From: CAZFER01 sp964517495
Lineage (GTDB): Bacteria; Hinthialibacterota; Hinthialibacteria; Hinthialibacterales; Hinthialibacteraceae
Assembly (NCBI GenBank): GCA_964517495.1
Contig: CAZFER010000025.1
Span: forward strand, 1 to 64,000
Direction: 5' to 3'
Length of the DNA: 64,000 nucleotides
Each line of letters begins with the position of its first letter. Position 1 is the first letter of the stretch. The notes beneath the pieces were generated by a model. The model was given only the letters and a program-made list of their open reading frames with translations, had not been told where the DNA came from and did no database searches. The translations under genes were made by a program, and so were the position numbers. Of this stretch, positions 59,007 through 64,000 are shown in pieces.

Positions 59007-60017
59007 TCAGATAAGTGAACGTTCGGATTTCCGTTCACGCAGCATTAAGCGTTGAACCGCTTGTTGTGGATTGGCGCCCTGGTAAACGATCGAATAGACT
59101 TCTTCTGAGATGGGAATTTCGATGTTGTACTTTTCATTCAGTGTTGGAATCGCTTGAACAGAGGTTAATCCTTCAACCACCATCCCGATCTCTTCTTCCG
59201 CATCTTCCGGTCCATAACCTTTGGCAATCAATTCACCGAACCGGCGGTTACGGCTGTGGCGGCTGGTGCAGGTGACCACTAAATCACCCAATCCCGACAG
59301 CCCTGAGAAGGTTTCCGGGTTTGCTCCCATTTGTTTGCCCACCAGGCTGATTTCGTATAATCCACGGGAGATCAAACCCGCCCGGGCATTATCGCCAAAT
59401 CCGAGTCCGTCTGATATTCCGACCGCAATGGCGATAATATTCTTAAAGGCGGCGCCAATTTCCACGCCTTTGCGGTCATCATTGGTGTATACCCGAAATC
59501 GAGGGGTTTGAAAGACATCCTGAACTTTTTGCGCCAGTGTTTCATCATGATAGGCGGAAACCACCGTGGTAGGCATTTTTCGCGCCACTTCTTCCGCATG
59601 GCTGGGACCGGATAACGCTACAAATCCCGCAATGGGGCAATCCTTCCAATGCTCTTCCAAAACCTCGCTCATGGTGGATAACGATTGGACCTCGATCCCC
59701 TTGGTGACGCTGACCACGATTTTAGTGCATCCCTTGATGCGGGAGACCAAATGTTGAGCAAACGAGCGTATAAACCTCGAAGGAACGGCTACAACGAATA
59801 ACTCTGCATTCTCGATGAAGAGAGATTCATCATCGGTAACCACAATTTCGCTGGGAACCACAATCTCGGGCAATTTATGGACTAATCGCCGGGTTTTCCG
59901 TATTTTTTCCGCTTCCTGATGGTCATTTGACCATAGATAAACCTGGTGGCCTTGATCCACCAGCACCATTGCCAGAGCGGTTCCCCATGATCCTGAACCA
60001 AAAATACCAATATTCAT
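59007..60017 (-). CDS. gpsA: Glycerol-3-phosphate dehydrogenase [NAD(P)+]
   Basis: This 336-residue enzyme makes sn-glycerol 3-phosphate from DHAP for phospholipid synthesis. The N-terminal nucleotide-binding motif GIFGSGSWGTALAMVL is followed by VSVTKGIE, VALSGPSHAEEVARKMPT and the catalytic Lys region EIGAAFKNIIAIAVGISDGL. GNNxRAG-type DNARAGLISRGL comes next. The ATG at 60017 matches the family; an upstream in-frame ATG at 60044 is not needed. AAGG lies before it. An inverted repeat (GTGAACG / CGTTCAC, 59015-59038) lies in its last codons. Confidence 0.96.
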   Translation of the reverse strand: MNIGIFGSGSWGTALAMVLVDQGHQVYLWSNDHQEAEKIRKTRRLVHKLPEIVVPSEIVVTDDESLFIENAELFVVAVPSRFIRSFAQHLVSRIKGCTKIVVSVTKGIEVQSLSTMSEVLEEHWKDCPIAGFVALSGPSHAEEVARKMPTTVVSAYHDETLAQKVQDVFQTPRFRVYTNDDRKGVEIGAAFKNIIAIAVGISDGLGFGDNARAGLISRGLYEISLVGKQMGANPETFSGLSGLGDLVVTCTSRHSRNRRFGELIAKGYGPEDAEEEIGMVVEGLTSVQAIPTLNEKYNIEIPISEEVYSIVYQGANPQQAVQRLMLRERKSERSLI

Positions 60018-60207
60018 ACCATCAACCTTATTTGTATTATGCATTGAGCCATTAATACACTATATAAGGTTAAATACCGGCTTCAAAGCGAAGTAATCAC
60101 CAAATTATCTGAAAAATTGATGTTTCTGGATATTGGAACGAAATAAATCCCATTAAAATCTCGTAAGGGTTAAATGAGTTAAATTCAAAGCGATAAAAAG
60201 ATTGACA

Positions 60208-60780
60208 ATGAATGACCGGCAGCATGATGCGGCGATTGTTCAAAAAGTCCTTTCCGGTGACCGTGATTGTTTTCGCGAGCTGGTTGAAGCATATGGAGGT
60301 ATTGTTTTTCATATTGCCTATAGTATGACACGCCATTCTGAACAGGCACAGGATGCCGTTCAAGAGGTGTTTTATCGCGCGTACCGCCGGTTGGATAGTT
60401 TTGATCTCAGCCAATCATTTGGCGCCTGGTTAAGGCGGATTACAATAAATTATATGCTTGATCAACGAAAAAAGAGCAGAATCTACGCCGTATCCTTGAC
60501 AACAGAGGATGATCAGGAAATACCTGTGGTGGATGATACATATGATCCACGTGAAAAACACTATCAAAATGAGAGGCAAGCGGCTATTTTGAACGCGCTT
60601 GATAAACTTCCGGAAAAGTACCGGATTATATTAGTGCTGAGGCATTTTGAGAATCTGAGTTATGAGGAAATCGCCGAGACATTGTCGATCCCGTTAGGGA
60701 CGGTAACCACGCAAATTCATCGGGCGAGAAATAAACTGGCGGAATTATTACAGCCGTTTCAAAGTGAATTATCAACGTAA
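60208..60780 (+). CDS. ECF RNA polymerase sigma factor
   Basis: This 190-residue ECF sigma factor has region 2 (AYSMTRHSEQAQDAVQEVFY, YRRLDSFDLSQSFGAWLRRI) and region 4 (LPEKYRIILVLRHFENLSYE, IAETLSIPLGTVTTQIHRAR). Region 4 resembles the RpoE/SigW class that answers envelope stress. The ATG at 60208 follows weak AAAAGA; a TTG two codons earlier is not needed. It starts a plus-strand operon with an anti-sigma-like gene, a DUF5683/LiaF-like gene and a PspC gene, all membrane-directed. Confidence 0.92.
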   Translation: MNDRQHDAAIVQKVLSGDRDCFRELVEAYGGIVFHIAYSMTRHSEQAQDAVQEVFYRAYRRLDSFDLSQSFGAWLRRITINYMLDQRKKSRIYAVSLTTEDDQEIPVVDDTYDPREKHYQNERQAAILNALDKLPEKYRIILVLRHFENLSYEEIAETLSIPLGTVTTQIHRARNKLAELLQPFQSELST

Positions 60781-60814
60781 AACGAAACGCAATACAATCA
60801 AAACGAGGCCTATC

Positions 60815-61435
60815 ATGAGCCGGAAAGAAAACGGTAGCTGGAATAACGAATGGTTTAATGATGAGCATTCAGATCGGCAGAATGAATTAGCCCATCCCCT
60901 GCCGGATGAGGTTTATCACGCTCTGATGCGGGAAATCGATGAAGCATTAAATACAGTCCAGTTTCCCGCTCCACCGGATAATCTTGTTGATGATGTGATG
61001 AACTACATTGAAAAACGTGAAGCACAGCGTTCGCTGATCTGGTGGATTCCAGGATTGACACCATTGTTAAGCGTTTTTAAAACCGCATGGCGCTATTTAT
61101 CGGATATTCGTTTGCCTTGGACGCTAAAACCGGAATTCATCCCGGTTGCCATGACCCTCGCGATCATTATTTGGAATATCCTGATTGCTCCCCAGGTACA
61201 GGCGGGGAAAGTTGATCCATATGTTCATAAAGTCAATCAAATGGTGGATTCGTTGATCCTTAAAGGTGAAACCATCACCAATCATCTTACCTCCCGGGTT
61301 AATTCATTCACGTCGGATTTAATTGGTGAACCGATTGCACCACCGCCGCGCGGAGAAAATACGGAGAATATGACAGAAACGGAATCGGGTATTCGTAAGA
61401 TAAATATGAAGATTAACAAAGGAATCACCACATAA
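60815..61435 (+). CDS. Membrane-anchored anti-sigma-like protein
   Basis: The 206 residues start MSRKENGSWNNEWFNDEHSD and have a cytoplasmic part with NLVDDVMNYIEKREAQ, where zinc anti-sigma proteins would have an HxxxCxxC motif that is absent here. One membrane helix (FIPVAMTLAIIIWNILIA) and an outer helical tail follow. The gene begins 34 bases past the sigma stop; GAGG lies before the ATG. Regulation of the sigma factor by this protein is inferred from position and topology. Confidence 0.7.
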   Translation: MSRKENGSWNNEWFNDEHSDRQNELAHPLPDEVYHALMREIDEALNTVQFPAPPDNLVDDVMNYIEKREAQRSLIWWIPGLTPLLSVFKTAWRYLSDIRLPWTLKPEFIPVAMTLAIIIWNILIAPQVQAGKVDPYVHKVNQMVDSLILKGETITNHLTSRVNSFTSDLIGEPIAPPPRGENTENMTETESGIRKINMKINKGITT

Positions 61436-61462
61436 CAATAAGAGCTGCTGGAGAAGAACGAA

Positions 61463-62353
61463 ATGAAATCCAATAAGCACCACCAAAAAAGCCCCTGGTT
61501 GGCCGGCCTTTTATCGCTGGTTCCCGGCTTGGGGCAAATTTACAACGAGCAAATCATCAAAGGCATATTAATCTTTTTCTTATTATTGGGTTCGTTCGTG
61601 TTAATGGTGATTATTCGTACACCCATGTTTTTGCATCCTGCGTATTGGTTTCCCTTCTTCCCCTTTTCAATTGGAGATTACCACAATGGTTTGTTTCATT
61701 ACGAACATGGCATTGGGCGATTCACGCCGATTATCTGGTTGTTTATCGTCGTGCCGATTATCTATATTTATGCCATAACGGATGCGGTTGTCAGTGCGAA
61801 GAATATCAATCTAGGAATTATTCCACCTGGAGAGACACCCCGCCAGCACCCACCATCCTCAAGGGAGGCCACCATGAACCACACAAACGCGCAGGATGCC
61901 CTTCGGCAATCCACTCAAGCGGCGATGGGTAATACACCCAACCACACATCTGAAGAAGAATCGAAACTGAAGAAAAAGAGGAAAATCAGTGGATTGACAG
62001 CCAAACTATTCTTGGGGGCGGTTTTGATTTTTGTTGGACTAGCATCGATATTAAATGAACTTGATATCCATGTGTTAACCTACCATACCTGGGAAGTGAT
62101 TTGGCCGCTTATTCCCCTGCTTTTGGGGTTGAAAATGCTGAAGGATTATTTGCGGGATCTCGACCAGGGCCAATTTATTCTGGGATTGGGTTTTACCGCC
62201 ATAGGAACGATCTTTGTTTGTGAGAATTGGAACATTTTCCCCTTATGGAGTGAAGTGATTATTGAATATTGGCAGGTTGTCTTGATTATTGTTGGACTGG
62301 TACTTATTGTTCAAGATTTTCATGAAAAACGCAGACGAACCCGAACAAATTAA
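61463..62353 (+). CDS. DUF5683/LiaF-like membrane protein
   Basis: The 296 residues combine two parts. The first holds PWLAGLLSLVPGLGQIYNEQ, the TM2/DUF5683-type opening, with three helices. The second begins SGLTAKLFLGAVLIFVGLAS and has four helices of the LiaI-LiaF-like type (VIWPLIPLLLGLKMLKDYL). A cytoplasmic linker of about 60 residues separates them. Such proteins accompany cell-envelope stress systems (LiaF, PspC). It lies in the ECF operon next to a PspC gene, fitting an envelope-stress role. Confidence 0.8.
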   Translation: MKSNKHHQKSPWLAGLLSLVPGLGQIYNEQIIKGILIFFLLLGSFVLMVIIRTPMFLHPAYWFPFFPFSIGDYHNGLFHYEHGIGRFTPIIWLFIVVPIIYIYAITDAVVSAKNINLGIIPPGETPRQHPPSSREATMNHTNAQDALRQSTQAAMGNTPNHTSEEESKLKKKRKISGLTAKLFLGAVLIFVGLASILNELDIHVLTYHTWEVIWPLIPLLLGLKMLKDYLRDLDQGQFILGLGFTAIGTIFVCENWNIFPLWSEVIIEYWQVVLIIVGLVLIVQDFHEKRRRTRTN

Positions 62354-62385
62354 ACGTACGATATATATTGGAAGGAGTTGTACTC

Positions 62386-62898
62386 ATGAACCATCATCCG
62401 GAAATGCAGTCAAACGCGTTTCAAACGCCAGCCGATATAGAGCGAGTTGCAGAAGAACTAAAGCAATGCGAACAAACTCATAGGCGTATAAAAGACATCG
62501 AAAAAGCCATGTCACAACGGCCTGACATTTCGCCGGAAATACTGGAAACCATCAAAAAGGCAGCAGCGCAGCAGCTTCAGGACGAAGTGTATGATGTCAT
62601 TCATCGTTATACGATGGATGACTTTTCTGAATCCCAAACTGATTCAAAAGAAGAAATATACGAAGAAAAAACCGATACCCGAGAAAAAACTGAAACCGGA
62701 CCGAAAAAAAATGTAAAGAGACTCTTCCGCTCAAACAAAGATAAAATGATATCCGGCGTATGCGGCGGTCTGGCGGAATATCTCAATATCGACAGCACCA
62801 TCGTAAGGGTGGCGTTTGTGATTTTGACGGTGTTTTACTTCCTTGGCCTGATTGCCTATATCGCCTTGCTTTGTATTGTTCCACAACGTGAGGATTGA
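62386..62898 (+). CDS. PspC domain protein
   Basis: This 170-residue protein ends in a PspC domain: RLFRSNKDKMISGVCGGLAE, YLNIDSTIVRVAFVILTVFY and IAYIALLCIVPQRED. The N-terminal about 100 residues are cytoplasmic and helical with Glu/Lys-rich runs. PspC sensors activate phage-shock-type responses to membrane damage; no PspA gene is in the window. AAGGAG precedes the ATG at 62386, preferred over an upstream GTG-type start. It follows the LiaF-like gene in the same operon. Confidence 0.88.
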   Translation: MNHHPEMQSNAFQTPADIERVAEELKQCEQTHRRIKDIEKAMSQRPDISPEILETIKKAAAQQLQDEVYDVIHRYTMDDFSESQTDSKEEIYEEKTDTREKTETGPKKNVKRLFRSNKDKMISGVCGGLAEYLNIDSTIVRVAFVILTVFYFLGLIAYIALLCIVPQRED

Positions 62899-62963
62899 GT
62901 GTTGTGGTATAATGATTTTAATTGACAATATAAACACATGTATGGTTTGGATGATGAGACACC

Positions 62964-63281
62964 ATGAGTAAACGACGGGAAGATTATCAGAAGGGGATTG
63001 ACCGCTTGTGTGGGTATTTGGATATCCTGCTGAAAGAGAAAACCAAAGACGAGGATGGGCTTTGGAAGGAGATCAAAGCGATACGGGTTTTGGGGCAAAT
63101 GCAGGTTGAGATTGATTTTCATACGCTTGCAGAGAACAAGGAGGATGAATTCTTCTTTCTGCTTCGGGAAGAATACCGGCGCTATGATGATGTTCTTCCG
63201 GAACGGGTGTCCATACAACTCATCCCTGGTTCACATGATGATCCCAAAAAGCTCGATCAGTTGACGACGCTCAATCCATAA
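62964..63281 (+). CDS. Small hypothetical protein at the end of the ECF operon
   Basis: The 105 residues MSKRREDYQKGIDRLCGYLD...KLDQLTTLNP are charged and helical at first, then beta-like (LGQMQVEIDFHTLAENKEDE, VLPERVSIQLIPGSHDDPKK). No family is recognised. It is 65 bases past the PspC stop on the same strand and converges on an NHL-repeat gene. It has no signal or membrane segment. Confidence 0.65.
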   Translation: MSKRREDYQKGIDRLCGYLDILLKEKTKDEDGLWKEIKAIRVLGQMQVEIDFHTLAENKEDEFFFLLREEYRRYDDVLPERVSIQLIPGSHDDPKKLDQLTTLNP

Positions 63282-63293
63282 CCAGCTTTCAGT

Positions 63294-64000
63294 TTATCGA
63301 ATTCGCACCACTCTTCGATGGTGCTGATCGGTAACTAAAATCCTTCCATCATTGGTATACGTAATACCAATAGGCCGCATTAATTTTTGTCCGGAGTAGT
63401 CCGCCGTGATTTTTCCGGAGAGTTCACCTTTGGGTGTATAGATATGGACACTGCCTTCGGCCGGATCGGTCATGTAAACGGTGCCATCCGGTTTGCATGT
63501 AACATGGCCTTCAAATCCGACACTGCCATCCCACTCGGTTTGGATAGGCCACATCTCGATCAAGTCACCTTTTGGTGAGTGGATTTTCAAGCGCTTATTT
63601 CGGCTATCCAAGACGATGACGTTGCCATTGGGCATAACGTCAATCCCAACCGGTTCGCGGAAAGCGTTATCTGAATTACCGCCGCCGACATCGCCCCAGG
63701 TTTGGTTTAACTGTCCATCCAGCGTCATGACTTTGATTTGATGGTTGCCGGTATCGGCAATATACAACACACGCCACATGGGGTGGAACGCAATGCCTCG
63801 CGGGCCATAAAACCCAAGTTTGGCATCGCCGATGAAGGTGCCGTTTTTGTCAAAGCGCACAATTCGCTGGTTCCAGGTATCGGATATATAGAAGTCTCCA
63901 TTTTGGGGATCGATGGCAATGTCGTTGGGTTCTTTGAATTCATTCTGGCTATCGCCCTCTTCACCCAGCTGCCATTTATAGGAGCCATCCGGCTTAAAGC
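63294..64000 (-). CDS. NHL-repeat protein, 5' end outside the window
   Basis: The open frame runs from the right window edge through FKPDGSYKWQLGEEG to a stop at 63294, giving about 235 residues of NHL beta-propeller blades. Examples are FKEPNDIAIDPQNGDFYISD, GPRGIAFHPMWRVLYIADTG, FREPVGIDVMPNGNVIVLDS and MRPIGITYTNDGRILVTDQH. The N-terminal part lies beyond the edge. It is a second NHL protein in the window, without visible signal. It probably acts in binding or as an extracellular repeat protein. Confidence 0.88.
   Translation of the reverse strand, partial: FKPDGSYKWQLGEEGDSQNEFKEPNDIAIDPQNGDFYISDTWNQRIVRFDKNGTFIGDAKLGFYGPRGIAFHPMWRVLYIADTGNHQIKVMTLDGQLNQTWGDVGGGNSDNAFREPVGIDVMPNGNVIVLDSRNKRLKIHSPKGDLIEMWPIQTEWDGSVGFEGHVTCKPDGTVYMTDPAEGSVHIYTPKGELSGKITADYSGQKLMRPIGITYTNDGRILVTDQHHRRVVRIR

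Noticed and set aside
59015..59038. Terminator for the aldolase gene
   Set aside because: The inverted repeat lies in the last codons of gpsA and has no T-run, so it may be coincidental.

Overview
The window looks like the chromosome of an uncultured, moderately AT-rich, Gram-negative-type bacterium. Twin-arginine and lipoprotein signals, HlyD-type adaptors, GspG-like prepilins, NHL-repeat proteins and a Tat-exported sulfatase fit a PVC, Hydrogenedentota, Sumerlaeota or Omnitrophota type of lineage, but no single gene here fixes the phylum. Most genes lie on the minus strand, and most intergenic gaps hold copies of two dispersed repeat families.

Layout. 0-2.5 kb: a small hypothetical gene, then two visibly more GC-rich genes (one broken by an in-frame TGA) organised like integron gene cassettes, with an attC-like stem between them. 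2.9-7.5 kb: a Tat-exported sulfatase and a convergent NtrC-type two-component pair. 7.5-9.3 kb: a scar with a 3' half tRNA-Lys, two transposase C-terminal relics and an intact DUF433/DUF5615 toxin-antitoxin (TA) pair. 9.4-15.4 kb: an exported 5'-nucleotidase, an NCS1-like permease, a GspG-like prepilin, a DUF4870 protein and an unusual multispanning protein with a prepilin-like N-terminus. 15.8-20.3 kb: a plus-strand operon of ECF sigma factor, membrane-anchored partner, exported protein, HlyD/MacA adaptor and MacB/FtsX permease. 20.3-28.4 kb: two coupled ArnT/PMT-type glycosyltransferases, nicotinate phosphoribosyltransferase, an exported protein, a JAMM protease and chorismate synthase.

28.7-37.6 kb is the conserved translation cluster nusA-infB-DUF503-rbfA-truB-rpsO-pnp. 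38-40.6 kb: a FmdB-type zinc ribbon protein, an M3 oligopeptidase and a small protein. 40.7-43.9 kb: an accessory island of intact and decayed TA modules with attC-like sites and a 315-bp direct repeat, read here as a relic cassette array without an integrase. 44-52.8 kb: a coiled-coil membrane protein, an iron-type ABC importer (binding protein, fused permease, ATPase) ending in an NHL lipoprotein, a large membrane protein with a Cys-rich DnaJ-like motif, and an exported protein. 52.9-60 kb: thiL, a second decayed PIN TA pair, a GntR/LacI-type regulator, two overlapping CDP-alcohol phosphatidyltransferases, a class II aldolase and gpsA. 60.2-63.3 kb: a second ECF operon with an anti-sigma-like protein, a DUF5683/LiaF-like protein and a PspC protein. 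The right edge holds the 3' part of an NHL-repeat gene.

Functionally the window combines housekeeping genes (translation, cofactor, phospholipid and aromatic biosynthesis), two envelope-directed ECF regulons and three accessory scars (0.7-2.5, 7.5-9.3 and 40.7-43.9 kb). The most distinctive signals are the attC-like cassette architecture, a duplicated promoter-plus-recombination-site element 40 kb apart, the MITE-like intergenic family and the prepilin-like polytopic protein. All calls come from reading the sequence; no database search was run.
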